From NCBI GenBank assembly GCA_029747015.1, contig JAKOGI010000446.1, forward strand, positions 159,001 through 223,000: a stretch of DNA of 64,000 bases, written 5' to 3'. The notes beneath the pieces were generated by a model, which saw nothing but the letters and a program-made list of their open reading frames with translations, did not search any database and had not been told where the DNA came from. Position numbers and translations under genes: made by a program. Shown here one piece after another: positions 1-12,609 of this stretch (positions are counted from its first letter, which is position 1; each line of letters starts with the position of its first letter). Source of the DNA: Carnegiea gigantea. Taxonomy: Eukaryota > Streptophyta > Magnoliopsida > Caryophyllales > Cactaceae.

Positions 1-61
1 CGCGATTTCACACTCAAAGGTCATAAAATTCTAACATCCTCCCTTCTCCCTCAAAAACAGG

Positions 62-310
62 GGCGAATTCAGTGCAGTCATCGTACACCTCTCCTACCAA
101 AAAAAAAAATAATAATATGCGGCACCCCAAGAAAAAAACATGTTTATTATAAATACAACATAAGGTATCTTCGACCTAGTGGTTCAAAACATGTCTTATT
201 TGCTTTGCTTGTTCCTTGAAGTCGTGGGTTCTAGTTCCCTCATGCATATTTTGATTGTTTTTTTTTTAAAAAAAAAATTGTCTGCCATTAGAACTACCTG
301 CTCTCTTCCC
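62..310 (+). repeat. Dispersed SINE-like repeat, copy 1
   Basis: This stretch matches 15130-15390 over most of its length: both share the 'atatgcggca' block, the 'cctagt' block, a 'tttgattg' plus poly-T run, and 'tgccattagaacta' at the 3' side. The middle part looks tRNA-like: a possible A box near 176-186 and a B-box-like 'ggttctagttcc' near 228-239, followed by a T/A-rich tail. A tRNA-derived SINE is the best guess. It could instead be part of a larger non-autonomous element, since the similarity also runs upstream of the tRNA-like part. Confidence 0.45.
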
Positions 311-462
311 CCTTGTCGCCTTCGATATATCCCCTCCCCTCCCTCCCTTTCCCCTCCATTCCCCTCCCCTTCACTGATCTGTCCTCCCCTCCCATTCTAA
401 TATCCAAACACAGTGAACACTACATCTGGACGTGGAGGCCTTGGACAGAGGCACTGGTATTT

Positions 463-1945
463 GGGGAAAAAGGAGGGCTATGATGATTTCTTGGCTGCTT
501 GGAATGGGGACACTCCTCGCTTGGAACAGTGTGCTGACAATTCTGATTACTATTACAAGGTTTTCTCGGTAAGTGATTATATTACTTGTAATGCTTCTAA
601 TCATTTCAAGCTTTGAATTTTGGAGTTTAATTTTTTCCTCCACCTTTTTTTGTTTTTTTTTTTTATGTGAAGAACTAGCATCCGTCAAGGGTACTTACCA
701 TTTTGTACCAGCCATTTGCAATGGGAACAGCTGCAATCCTTGCTTACTATGAAGCAAAGATTGATACAAGAAAGCGAATCGTAGCTGGGTACACACTTCT
801 CTTCATTGCTAGTCTGCTCTGCATTGTTGTATAAACTCCATGCATAGGTGATCAAAGAAGATGGAGGGCCATGATAGTCTCTTGGTTGCTTGGAATGGGG
901 ACTCTCCTCTCGTGGAACATTTTACTCACCATTTCTTATTACTAGTACAAATTTTTCTCATGAAATAGTTTTGCAGAAATTAAACATGATGAAATGGTCT
1001 AGAAACTTTTGAAGCTTACGTATCTTGGTCTTTGATCCACCAATTGTCACTTTGAAGAGGGGGGCATGCGTTTCATATTCATGCACATAATGACTTTCAT
1101 TTCATAGTTACATAAATATTGGCAAAAGTATTGCAAAAAATTTCTAGCTAATTAATTGCATTTAAACCAAAAAATTTATGAGAATGCTAATTCCAAATAG
1201 GTGGGGGAAGCTGTGTAAGAAGAATACAGACTGACCTTCAAACAGTTACTCCTTGAAGATGTTCTCACTAGAGGGAACAATTCTATTAGTAATATATAGA
1301 ATTAGTTATCATTTTTAAAATTTATAATTAAGTACATTATAGATTGAGTTTATTGACTTAGAATTCCTACATTAAAATGTACAATGTAATGCACATGCAA
1401 TCTACGTGCAACCCACGTGCAATGTATGTGCAATTAATGCACATGTAACCTATGCGCAACCCACGTGCAATGTATGTGCAATTAATGCACGGTCAAAACT
1501 ACGACATAGTTTATTCTTGTAACATATATTTATTTTGAAAATATTGTCATAATATGTATCTATTTTGAAAATTCAATGTATAGTTTATACATTCAATTGA
1601 AAGATTTATATGATTGTTACAGCGCATATTTCTTTTGAGAATATTTCAAATATCGTTGACTAAATTTAATGTATCCATTTTGAAATCAAGGTGTAGATAT
1701 TTCTAAGCGAATTATTTATAATTATTATTTTCATCAATTCTAATTGGCTCAAATATTGTTAAAAGAGGTTTTTTTTATTATTATTATTAAAGTGCTCCAT
1801 GCAAAGTAAAAATCTATTCAAGGTTTTAAGTCAGTTGGATTTGGTCCAAAGCCTGAGCAGAATGCATTGGCCAATTTGCTAGTGTTGTTCCTTGATTATG
1901 TAGGACATTTTCAGGTGATTGCCTTGATTGGTTATGGATACTGCC
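463..1945 (+). pseudogene. Broken ENT nucleoside transporter copy
   Basis: These are remnants of the same gene family as the intact gene at 9133-11655. An exon-2-like piece (about 463-568) encodes the TM1 region but carries a frameshift before the DYYYKVF motif. It is followed by an exon-3-like piece (673-828) in which the second codon is a TAG stop. A second exon-2-like piece (about 854-959) has lost its AG acceptor and has TAG inside the tyrosine run. The last-exon piece (about 1824-1945, PEQNA motif) is all that is left of the 3' half. Exons 1 and 4-8 were not found. The order exon 2, exon 3, exon 2, exon 9 means two copies were merged or one was partly duplicated before decay. No protein can be made. 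Confidence 0.8.
1390..1487. repeat. Two-unit 48-bp tandem repeat with CACGTG
   Basis: A unit of 48 bp starting at 1391 is repeated from 1439, with a few substitutions. Each unit holds CCACGTGC (a G-box core) and GTATGTGCAATTAAT; the first also has CATGCA. It lies inside the remains of the broken ENT copy, so a regulatory role is only a possibility. Confidence 0.6.
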
Positions 1946-3317
1946 CCGCATCCTTCCTTACCAAGGTGTTCACCCATTGTTACCTGGTTGTCACATCAGA
2001 AAAGTCCAAAACTAGGCTCCACACATGTACGAAATACAACAACACAATTTACTCATATATCAGCTTGATTCCATACCTAAACCAGATTTCACTTATATTT
2101 TTCTTGGACAATAGAATTAGAAGCATGGAGTGCCAAAAAATGTAGCTTCAACATGACTTAAGAAAATCCAAACATAATGCAACTCGAAAATGAAATAGGA
2201 AAACCAAATCCAATTTAATGCGAATATGTCAAGAATTTATTCTCACCCAGCTTGAGATTTACCCGAGGGTGAACATTGTTTTAGTTGTAGTTTTGAGTAA
2301 TCTCTAAAAGGGCCATGCACGAGCATTTTTTAAATTGATCTTGATCATAACTACTATGTTTACCTCTCCGACAATGCTTATTTCCATATTCCATTATCCA
2401 ATATTCCCCAAACCCTTTCCTTTTCTTGAAATGTTGTCACCATCCATTTCTGAGAGCGCTCGCTTCCAGTTTAGAAGCTCCATCATCCTTAATTGTTTCC
2501 ATTGCAGAGATGACTACTTTAAAAGGTCTAGGTGTCCATTGCCGCAATCGGACAATAACATAATTAGGTTTAGCCAATTTCAGTACACATTCATGAATGA
2601 GAATATCACCCCGCTTTATGATTGTTCTGCATTAGTATGCTCTTCTAAACCACTAAAAGTCATGACTTTCCCTTGTCATGTAAGTCTTACTCAGAACTCA
2701 AGGTTTGTTACTCGACAAAAAAGATGATGGTGGACCATAGCATATTAGAAGTTGCGTGCTCAAACCATCATTGTCTTTCAGTTAATAAGTCTTTAGAAAG
2801 TACTGTTGACCATTCAAGACAAGTAATGCCGGTGACTTTTGCTACTTCAGCAGGTTTGAGCTAGAGTTGCATGCAAATAACAGGATGTGTGATTATTGAA
2901 AATAAGTACATGTAAGGTTCGAAATATTAGGCCTATTTTTTAATGTCGTATTATTAGTGTTCGCTTTCTACCACCCAAAATTCAGATGACTATATTCCAA
3001 AAACTCTTTTATAAAAAGAGGAAGTAGATCTCTCAAATATAAAGACAAAATTACCATCTACAGATATGTAAGTTGATAAGGAAGCCCTCATGTTATTATT
3101 CATATGAATAGCAATTTTATGTTGTTTTGAGATTTTTTGCTATTAAATTAGCATTTTACCTCCCACTTGACTATTCTTTTGTGCAAACTAAAACGGCTAA
3201 AACATCTTTTTTAAGAAATAATGTTGTAGTAGTAACAAAGTTTATATAGCTATAAGGATATTTCTGGGGCGTTCGGAATTGAAGGAGTTCTTAACTTGAT
3301 GCTATGGAGTGGACACT
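1946..3317. other. Gene-free stretch
   Basis: I see no convincing gene here. The open frames at 2335-2864 have no recognisable domain and no splice context, and read as chance ORFs. The sequence is AT-rich with no clear repeat structure. Confidence 0.5.
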
Positions 3318-3320
3318 TTA

Positions 3321-3568
3321 TGACATGTTCTTTTCGTTTGAAAATATAGGTTGATAAATGGATGAAATTGGCTGAGATTGGTAGAAATTAGTTGAAGTTT
3401 GCATTTTTTTGATATAATGGGTAGAAATTGGTTAAGGTTGGAGATTGGAAGAAGTTTGTTGAAGTTAAACGAAGTTAGATTTTTTTTTTATAGTTAAAGT
3501 TGGTAGAAATTAATAGAAGTTGAGTTGCCATTGGTAAAATAGTTTTACCAACAAAAAGAACCCGCCAT
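3321..3568. mobile_element. MITE with internal TTGAAGT-type repeats, copy 1 (degenerate)
   Basis: The left end reads like 'atgttcttttcgtttg' and the right end 'ccaacaaaaagaacccgcc', which are imperfect inverted repeats. The interior is a run of degenerate 'ggttgaagtt'-like units. The same architecture is seen at 7240-7569 and 12610-12906. A TTA lies directly left of the element; the right target duplication is not clear. The terminal sequence resembles PIF/Harbinger (Tourist) MITEs. Confidence 0.6.
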
Positions 3569-3591
3569 GGTTATAGAGCCAAAAAGATTAA

Positions 3592-4169
3592 GGGTTTGTT
3601 CGGTGAGCAATAAAGGAATGAAACTTGAATCTAAGAGTTCTTGTTTGGTGAGCGTTTTAAGCATAACCCTCAAGGGTTCACATTAACATTGATGGTCAAA
3701 AATAAAAGAAAAATATACCCAAAATTTATTTTTCCCATCTGAATTCATGTTTGCTATTCCAGCTCCTATCCATTACCCACAAAACCCTACCCCAACCATA
3801 GAGAGAGAAAGAGGAGAGAACAGGAGAATAACGACGCTGCAAGTACACCACTGATCTTAGCTCCGCCGGCAACCTTAACTTCACTGGCAACTCATGCAGC
3901 TCCACCGGCGACGACGAAGAACGCCTATTCCGATTAGTTTCTTTTCCAATTTTGATTTGTTGATTTTCGTTTATTTTGGATTTACTCGCTCAATTTTCTG
4001 GGATCGATGATTTCTCCTAATCTATTTGTGCTTCTTCTTCTTCTTCAGATCTAATCTGTCTGATCTCTTGGTTTTGTGATTCTTTATCGCCTCTGCTATG
4101 CATTTTTTTCGTGGTCTTGCTTCCCTGTCCGTCATTCTTTCCTTTTGTGCTTGTGTGTGTGTGTTTTTT

Positions 4170-4205
<36 letters not shown>

Positions 4206-4736
4206 GGTGGTGTGTTTTTTGGAGAAGATGGGCGAAGGTCAACAGCCCAGTACCCCAGCTTGAAGTCTTGAACAGGATATGCTTTTTCTATGTTTTTTGT
4301 TTTGTTAATTATTAAAATATTATATAATAACGTCACTAATGGTTAGGAAATAAAATATTTAGTTTTGTTTTAGTTTTAATATGCTGAATTTTATTTGGTT
4401 AATTATCAAAAAGTTTACAAAATAGTTAGTTTTTCTAAAATAAAATAAAATAAAATATAAGCCCTAAATGACTATGGAATAAGATCATAAGCTTTATTAT
4501 TATAAAGCCAAAAAATAATAACTACAATATTATCATAGCAATAACATTTTAAATGTAAAATGATTTTGATTTCATTCATAACTATTAGCCAAACAACAGA
4601 GGCTGGAATTTGATTCCATACCATTTAAGTTTTGCCCACCAAACACATGAATTCAACATTTAAATCTCATCCTCAACTCCGTAGATATGGAACTATATTC
4701 CATTCAATTCTAGTTTTGCTCACCAAATAGGCTTCT
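3592..4736. mobile_element. Nested inverted-repeat element carrying gene-like sequence
   Basis: The left end (GGGTTTGTTCGGTGAGCA) and the right end (tgctcaccaaataggcttc) are imperfect inverted repeats. A second inner pair lies near 3645 (ttgtttggtgagcg) and near 4632 (gcccaccaaacacatg). Between them is a GC-richer stretch (about 3780-4110) that looks like a 5'UTR and start of a plant gene, with a purine-rich leader, CCGGCGACGACG-type codons and a CTT-rich tract, but no long frame survives. A poly-T run sits at 4165-4204. It may be a MITE pair inserted into each other, or a Pack-type element that captured a gene 5' end. Confidence 0.45.
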
Positions 4737-7239
4737 CAGTGTATCAGATCCGTTTGCCAAAGATAGTCATTAAAGATGATGTTTGCTAAGTTTATGTTTT
4801 CGCTTATTATGTTGAAGAGTATACAATTGCATGTTTTCTTGATATTAAATTTTCAGTTTTTGCAGACCCCAAAAAAAAAGATTTTTAGTGTTTGGGTATT
4901 ATTAGGATTATTTTCAATTTTAATCTTAATAATAAAAAAAATTAAAAAAATTTAGTCATAGTCATGGGCATGCATATGTTACCCTACTAATTTTCCAAAT
5001 CAGCCAACAATGTATTATTTCTCGAGTTTACTTTCTAATTAACGCTATGTATATTACTAACATCACTGACGTAAATGTAATTATTCAAGAATTATACTTT
5101 TACTAAAATAACTACGTTCTAAGCCCCTCAACAAAACTTGATTTGGCCCCATCAACACTAAATCTGAACTTTCTCACTCCTCGAGCTCAAAAATTTGTCA
5201 CAACCATCAGTATCATACACACAAAAGGATCCAGTTATTCATATAAAAAAACAAAATAATATTATGGCTAATGTCTGAGAAGTTTTACGATGAAAATACT
5301 GCATTAAATATACATTAACTCCCACAGACGTTAGAAAATTACAGAACCAGGGCCCTTAGTGACGAACTCTGACAAAATTTTCAACACGTAAATTATAATG
5401 CTGATATAAGGCCAGCTAGGAGCTATAACAGCATGTCATTGTGACAATGGTGCCTATATTTTTTCAAGAAAATACTACTACGGGTAGGACCCACGCAAAT
5501 GAGCTCCCGTGTTTTAGCTACATGCCACTAGTTCACGGCTCATCGTTTTCCGGGGGTGGTATCTTGTCTTTGTCATCATCATCATCTTCTTCTTTTCTTT
5601 TTCCTTTTTATTCCTTGGTTTTGGTGGTGCTTTTAGAGTTTTAGGCAACTAGGCATGCCCTTAAGTTTGGCCATCTACTAGTTGTTTAAATTTTGAGCTC
5701 GAAATGTACGTCTGATTTTGTCTTAAATGTGCTTCCATATCCCCCCCCCCCAAAAAGCAAAGTGTATATATATATTTTTTACAATGGTAAATGGTAAGCA
5801 ATAAATGTTAAGCGTATCTTCTCACAAAAGCACGTCTAACTACATCATTAGTTAAAATTAAACAGAAAAAAAGGAAAAAATAAAAAATCAGAAGAAAACG
5901 AGTCTATGATAGAATTCCTCAATTTTGACAGCTAATAAGCTATTATATTTACCCCAAGAAAAAACAAAATATAGCAACATATAAGTGTAGTAAACTATTA
6001 CACAAATATGCAAATTTATTTGATGATGGACTTTTAAGTACTCATTAGTGTAATTAATTGATTTTTACCCTTTATTTGTCTACCAAGAATGGACGATTCA
6101 ATTCCAAATAAAGTTATTTATATGGATGAATAGTTTTCCACTTAACAAGGTCCTACATTATTATTTGACAATTGACATATAAGAGAAGACTAGTAGTTGT
6201 AGAAGAATATAGATTTTCAATTTAATATCAAAATTGAACTAATTAAGGTAAAAGAGGTCAATTTAAGGATAATAATGTTTTCACTTTGTTCAACTTTTAT
6301 AGTCATGAAATTAGTGTGTTCCTATATGGATTATTTGTTATTACATTTCTGTATGTATTAAAAGAAAATATAAGAGCTTGGACTTTGAGCATAGGTATCT
6401 CCAGTATTGACACCCTTATCAAAACGTGATTAAAGTTTGAATAACAATTATATAAATGCTCACTTATTTTGCGAAAATAATTCATAGTTAACACGTTTCG
6501 ACAATGATTTTGCAACTAGGTGACCGGTGGCTATATCCTAATATTGTTTTCCGCTGCAACTTGCACTGCTTTAACCTTATCTTGCACAGTTGCACCATTT
6601 GCCTTATTAATTAAATTTTATAATTTGAATTATCAAAACAATGAATTAAGATTATCAAAAAAAATGAATTAAGTTCATGATTTTGCGTAACATTAATCTT
6701 GTGGGCTTTTACGAAGAAAGAATATAGTTATTCGAAGCAATCATCGTACATATTTATAAATGTGAGATATGAAGAGAAAATAACTGATTGAGACCGTCTA
6801 AAAGGAGAAAACAGTCATACATTGTGTGAAATACTAAAAACATCATATTTTTGTGATTTGCACGTCTTTCTAATAGATGGTAGGACTGATTAGGTTAATA
6901 TTTCAAATTACAAAGTTTAATGATACCTAGATCTATTTTAAGCAATGTAACTATCAACCATGCAACAAATTCACTACCTCTTTTTTCGAGGGTTACTAAT
7001 TAACTAATTAGACATCAAAGCGCTATTTTGACAAGTTTGTTTTATTTTTATCCTCCTTATGAGAAGGACTATTTAAAATTAATGCAAACTCTTCACCATA
7101 AAATTACAAAATAACAAAAGGAAAAAAAACAAAAAAGAAGAAGAAGACATTTCCACCCCGAACTCCCGAAGCTATAAAATATAATGGGATTTTGAAAGCC
7201 GCCTTAATTACCACTTATACATCATAGTCTGAGGACTAT
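4737..7239. other. Gene-free AT-rich stretch
   Basis: No gene was recognised. The stretch holds one copy of a dispersed repeat at 5770-5960 and short low-complexity tracts. The ORFs at 5441-5644 and 6303-6515 have no recognisable features. Confidence 0.5.
5770..5960 (+). repeat. Dispersed repeat, copy 1 (partner in UGT intron)
   Basis: This segment matches 17242-17415 in the same orientation. Shared blocks include 'acaatggtaaatggtaa', 'cttctcaca', 'gtctaa..a.atcatta', and 'aattttgacagc/aattttgatagc'. The identity of the repeat family is unknown; no terminal repeats or target duplications were recognised. Confidence 0.6.
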
Positions 7240-7569
7240 GGGCCTGTTCTTTTCGTTGGTAAATTAGGGTTGGTAAAATGGTGAAATTGATTGAGATAGG
7301 TTGAAATTGATTAAAGTTGATATTTTTTGTTGAAGTGGGTTGGAGTGAATTGAAGTGGGTTGAAGTGGATTGATGTTGGTTGAAGTTGGTATATTTTTTA
7401 TAGTGATTAAAATATTAAAAATAAAATTTTGAAGAATGTGAGTTGAAGTGGGTTGAAGCAAGTTGAAGTGGGTTGAAGTAAGTTGAAATTTTTTATTAAA
7501 GTAGGTTAAAGTATGTTGAAATAGATTAAAATTGATAAATTTTAAAAAGTCAATGAAAAGAACAGACCC
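7240..7569. mobile_element. MITE with internal TTGAAGT-type repeats, copy 2
   Basis: The terminal inverted repeats are GGGCCTGTTCTTTTCGTTG on the left and CAATGAAAAGAACAGACCC on the right, with two mismatches in 19. The element is flanked by TAT on both sides (7237-7239 and 7570-7572). The interior is about 250 bp of degenerate 'gggttgaagt' units. The TIR beginning GGGCCTGTT and 3-bp target duplication are typical of PIF/Harbinger-derived Tourist MITEs, though TAT departs from the usual TTA/TAA target. Confidence 0.75.
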
Positions 7570-7572
7570 TAT

Positions 7573-8760
7573 ATATACTTTTTATTATCCTAAAAGGGAA
7601 ACAACAAGGCATTCCTTCCATTTCAAGCCATAAAACATCATTGAATTCCTAACTTTATGCGCCTTAATTAATGTTTATGTCTTATAGTATCATTTTTCTT
7701 GAAAATATGGGGACTAATGAAAATAGAGAACAATTTAAGGATTCAAAAATAAAGGAGGAAATTTATATTTTAGAATTGCCTTATAAATAGTCCCAATGTC
7801 AAGTTGTAATTCGCACCCTTGGCAAGCGTACATATTTGCTCGGTAGAGGTGGAACCCTACGTCAAAGACGTTTCCTTTTCTGGAATGCGTGTCCACATGA
7901 TTCTTTTTCTAATGATGAAAATCCACAAAAGGTGCACTTTTGCTTTTCGGAAAAGATTAAGCTGCCACTTGTCTTATTCATAACCCAAAGATTCATTCCA
8001 CACTCGAAAATGATTCTGCCGCCGGATTCCCTTCTTTACATATCTTTATTCTTTTTAATTAGGTAACATTAGATCCATTCTCTAATTTATATAAAGGATT
8101 AAAATTTTAACAAATATATTGCAAACAACAACCAATAAACTTTAATAACCAATAAACTAAAGTCTATAAAGCATGATGCAATGGAGTAATGACAATAATT
8201 TAAATACGAATATGATTAGATGTAAAATTTAACACAAGTTCAGCTTGGCTAACAGTGTTATGACCTGAAATTTTGTTATAAATAAAAAATTGACATGTTT
8301 AACATTTTAGTATTAAAATAAGTTATCACTTTGTGAAGTGATGAATAGTCCTCTAACAAATAAGGTTCATTCGATATTTCTCAGTCAATTAATTTTATCT
8401 TATTCTAAAACAGAAAATAATGTGGTTATTAATAAGTTTCCACGTGTTTATTAATTTTTTTTTTAAATTTTGCCGTGATTACACCTCTATGATTTTTTTA
8501 AATTTTTATTCCGATGAGAGGGTCTCAATTTCCGGAAGAGGTCAGCTCCCCGTCTCTATCGTCTTCCCCTCGCTCCTCTGACCAATAAATAACACCTTTA
8601 CGAATAAAATATTGCTTCCTTTTCCTAGCCGGAAAAAAATATCAGGTTTGACCTAATTGAACATTCTGCCACTCTGTCCACACGGAAGTGGGGCAAGCAG
8701 AGTTTAAATTCTGTGTATTTCCCTATCTTCTCTGGGTTCCAGTCACCAATCACTGTGATT
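7573..8760. other. Gene-free stretch upstream of the ENT gene
   Basis: No coding region was recognised. The last 300-400 bases, richer in C and T, probably contain the promoter and 5'UTR start of the ENT gene at 9133. I could not fix the transcription start. Confidence 0.4.
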
Positions 8761-8854
8761 CCCCACTTTCTTACAAATACTCTGCTTCAGATTCGTCTTC
8801 CATTCAGACGCTCTCTCTAAGTTCCTCAATACCCAATTTCTGTAATCTCACCAA

Positions 8855-9122
8855 GTAAGAATTTTTTGTGGGTTTTCATATGTGAAACGAAATTAATTGG
8901 GGTGGTTTTCTTTTGTTTCTATGTATGGGTAGTTTTAACTTTGTGCGTCTTTTGTGCCCATTGTTTTGTAGCAGCAAGGAAATTTAAAGATTTTGCCTTT
9001 TATTCTTTAACTTGTGATTCCCCGGATGTTTTTTTCACAATGCTATGCCGAAATATTTAGTGTTGAATTGTGTTCTGTATGGTTTGATGGTGATTGTGGT
9101 TTTTATCTGAAATTTCTTGCAG
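8855..9122 (+). other. Probable 5'UTR intron of the ENT gene
   Basis: A consensus donor (CCAA|GTAAGAAT) at 8855 and an acceptor (TTTCTTGCAG) ending at 9122 frame a 268-bp, T-rich stretch 10 bases upstream of the ATG at 9133. This is inferred from splice consensus only. Confidence 0.55.
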
Positions 9123-9132
9123 AGAATTAGCC

Positions 9133-11655
9133 ATGGCTATAGCTGATGAAGCTACCACCATTGCCGATCAAAATGGCACTCCTGCTAGATTGGAGGTAAG
9201 AAGTTCAAACAATGCAAAACATCATAAGCTAAACAAACCGGAATTCCTTGTTTAAGAACCTGATTTGGAATATAATCAACTGCAAATAGTTACTGGGAAA
9301 GCTCGTACCCTTGATTTCTATTCATGTTTTAATCCAAAAAGAAAAAGGTGCTAAATACTACCAGTTTGAAACCAGCTCTTCAAGAATTGTGCAGGGGAGG
9401 GTTTTGAATTTTGGACGAAGACTGATTTTCCTTGGTTATGTTGAATAATTTTATGGGAACGAAAGATGTCTTGTTGATTGATTACTTGTGTTGGTGATCA
9501 GGGAAGATGGAGTGCTATGGTAGTATGTTTTTTGCTTGGAATGGGATCTCTTCTCTCATGGAACACTATGCTCACCATTAGCGATTACTACTACAAAGTT
9601 TTCCCTGTATGTAGTTTACCTCCCTTTTCCTATCTTTTGACATATTTACATGCCTCAAATTATGTAATGAAACTGGAATTTTGATCACTGCTTTTTAGAT
9701 AACTGTTGCTTTCCTTCAAACATAGGTTAATTTCAGCTCTGATTGGGTACATTCTGAGTTCTGTAAGATTTTGAGATTTTAACCCTTTATCCTATTCCCG
9801 CTATGCGTGTAGAACTATCATCCCTCAAGGGTACTCACTCTTGTGTATCAACCGTTTGCGGTGGGAACAATGGCAATCCTTGCCTACAACGAATCCAAGG
9901 TCGACACTAGAAAGCGAAACATTGCTGGCTACACTCTTTTCTTCCTTGGTACCCTGCTTTGTATAGTGGTATGTAACCTACTATTATCTTGTATATTCAA
10001 CTTTCCAAGTGCTTTTCTGTAATGTAATTTCAGATTCTGGGTCAGAGAGGGAAGATCAAGCCTGGAATTTACTGATCATGAACCTTTTGCTTGATCGTGG
10101 CAGTTAGACTTAGCAACATCTGGGAAAGGAGGGGTTGGAAACTATATAGGCTTGTGTATACTGGTTGCCTCTTTCGGAGTTGCAGATGCTCATGTCCAAG
10201 GTGGAATGGTTGGGGACATGTCCTTCATGTTGCCAGAATTTATTCAAGTATGTAACTTCATCGATTAGTACTAATCTTTTCATTACTTAACCTGAGGAAC
10301 CTCCTGAGTAGGATAGAAAATTGAAAAGATTGAGCCTGTCCTAAGAGTCTTATGTTTTGCATTTGCAGTCATTCTTCGCTGGCTTGGCTTTCTCCGGTGC
10401 TCTAACTTCTGGTTTGAGACTGGTCACAAAAGCCGTTTTTGACAAATCTCATGATGGCCTGCGCAAGGGTGCTTGTAAGTCAATTTTTATTGTGATGTTT
10501 GCCCTGTAATCTTCTCTATGCGGCACATGAGGGTCTTGACTGGGAAACTGGTGCTTGAACTGTTGAACATCTGGTTTTGTGCAGTGTTGTTTTTGGCAAT
10601 CTCCGCGGCAATGGAGTTTTTGTGCATTTTTCTATATGCATACTACTTCCCTAAGCTGCCCATTGTCAAGTACTTCCGCTCAAAGGCAGCCTCAGAAGGA
10701 TCAAAAACTGTCTCAGCTGACCTTGCAGCTGCCGGCATCCACAAGGTAAGCTCTTGTTTTTCCCCCTTCTATCTCCATCCTTGTCAGAAGGTGGGTTGAA
10801 ACAAATCCAACTCGTTGTGTGCACTGAACCAATTTTTAACTGCATTTATGCAAAACTATATAAGACCCTTCTCAATACTATGCAGATTGATGATGATGTG
10901 AAAGTTGAAGATCGATTGACCACCAAGCAACTGCTACTTCAGAATCTTGATTATGAGCTGGACCTCTTCCTCATCTACGTGTTGACATTGTCCATTTTCC
11001 CAGGTTTCTTATATGAAAATACAGGGAAGCATGATTTGGGTGAATGGTAACTCTATACATGCCTATTTACAATTTAGAATTGCAAAACCCATTCTAGAAA
11101 ATTAGAAATGCTAATAGCTTTGTTACATATTGATATGTTTTTCCAGGTATGCGCTTGTGCTGATTGCCATGTACAATGTTTGGGATCTGGTGGGGAGATA
11201 CACCCCTCTCATAGGCTTTTTGAATATAGAATCGCGCAAGGGCCTAATGATAGCAGTCCTTTCTCGTTTCCTCTTCATCCCCGCATTCTACTTCACAGCC
11301 AAGTATGCAGATCAAGGGTGGATGATCATGCTCTGTTCTTTGCTCGGATTAACCAACGGCCACCTCACTGTTTGTACAATGACTGCGGCCCCTAAGGGCT
11401 ACAAGGTTGGACTCCATACTAATCACTCTAAATCCTCATATAATTATCAAACTAAATCCTGCTAATGTCACTTACTACAATAATAATTTGTGGATAAAGC
11501 ATGATGCAATAATTAATTAGCCTGTGTGGTGTTAACTAATGCAGGGTCCAGAGCAGAATGCCATTGGGAACTTGCTGACACTGTTCCTTCTTGGTGGCAT
11601 ATTCACTGGGGTGTGCCTGGATTGGTTGTGGATAATTGGAAATGGAAACTTCTGA
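9133..11655 (+). CDS. ENT: Equilibrative nucleoside transporter, 9 exons, 421 aa
   Basis: A multi-pass membrane carrier of the SLC29/ENT family, expected to move nucleosides across the plasma membrane, in plants by proton symport. Exons: 9133-9195, 9502-9606, 9813-9968, 10104-10247, 10369-10474, 10585-10745, 10886-11046, 11147-11405 and 11545-11655, all with GT-AG introns and a continuous frame to TGA. The family hallmarks are visible: the TM1 LLSWN motif (about residues 38-42) and the DLVGR motif (Asp312, Arg316), matching the conserved Asp/Arg of TM8. Length fits the plant ENT2-7 clade (around 420 aa). The ATG at 9133 starts a short acidic N-terminus as in the paralogues. A probable 5'UTR intron runs 8855-9122. 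Substrate range cannot be read from sequence. Paralogues lie at 24637-26748 and 28207-30496. Confidence 0.93.
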
Positions 11656-12609
11656 TGAACACAAGGAGAGAGAACAAGTTGTGACGAGGAAAGCTCCTCT
11701 GAATATTCAACGAGTTCCACAACTGTAGAAAGTCCAAAAATCACACTTCTTGATTCCTCTTTTTCTTTTTCTTTTTTTTTTTCCGGCTAATGCCATTCTA
11801 TTTGTTCCGCATTAGGTTCTCTTCCCCTCTTGAGATTCTAGGAGCCTGATTGTGTGAGTTGGAGAAGTGAAGTTTGAATTGTTAGCTTAGCATGATTATG
11901 TAGGGCAACTTGTGGGAACTTGTTCATGACATAATATCTTCGTATTCATTGATTAATTGACAATTTGTTTGAAGTTTAGAAAAAGAGTTACAGTATTTGA
12001 TTTGTAAGAACTTACATTTGTTCATGACATGAATGATGGAGTTCGACTTGGGATGAGATTGGCTTATCCAATGAAGGCTCAAATATAAGATGGTCATGGA
12101 GTCACGTTGACAGCTTAGCTACTTTTTACGAGTGTTCTATAAAAATCTTTATATTTGAAGTAATCTAGTGACGTCCGAACAACAGGGTTCAATTCCTAGC
12201 TAGTTGTGCATCTCAAAGAAATTAACAAGGTTCCTCAAATTCATTCCCTCCTTTTTTCTCCAAATCTTCTGTCATTGGGTTGTCAACAAAGTAAGAAGAA
12301 CCTTAAATATGTCACCTTATGAAAAATAGAGAAACAATTTATTAGTATTTTTAAATATTTAGAGCAAAACTTAGCACTTGTCATTCCAAACATTGAGGGT
12401 GTTAATCTTGAGCTATGATCTGGTCATAGACATCTGACTCATTAGATCAATGTCTTGTACATGATTAGTTTCCAGATAGATGTATTTGATGTACGAGTTT
12501 GACATGAAACGGAGAATTAGGTGAATCAAACTAAATATAGGTTCAAATCAAGATATATTGACATAGCTGGTGAAAAATTCACATTTTAACAAGCAAACTC
12601 TTGTATTAA

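Noticed and set aside
2335..2864. Two overlapping plus-strand ORFs
   Set aside because: No family resemblance on either strand, low-complexity content and no splice signals that join them to anything.
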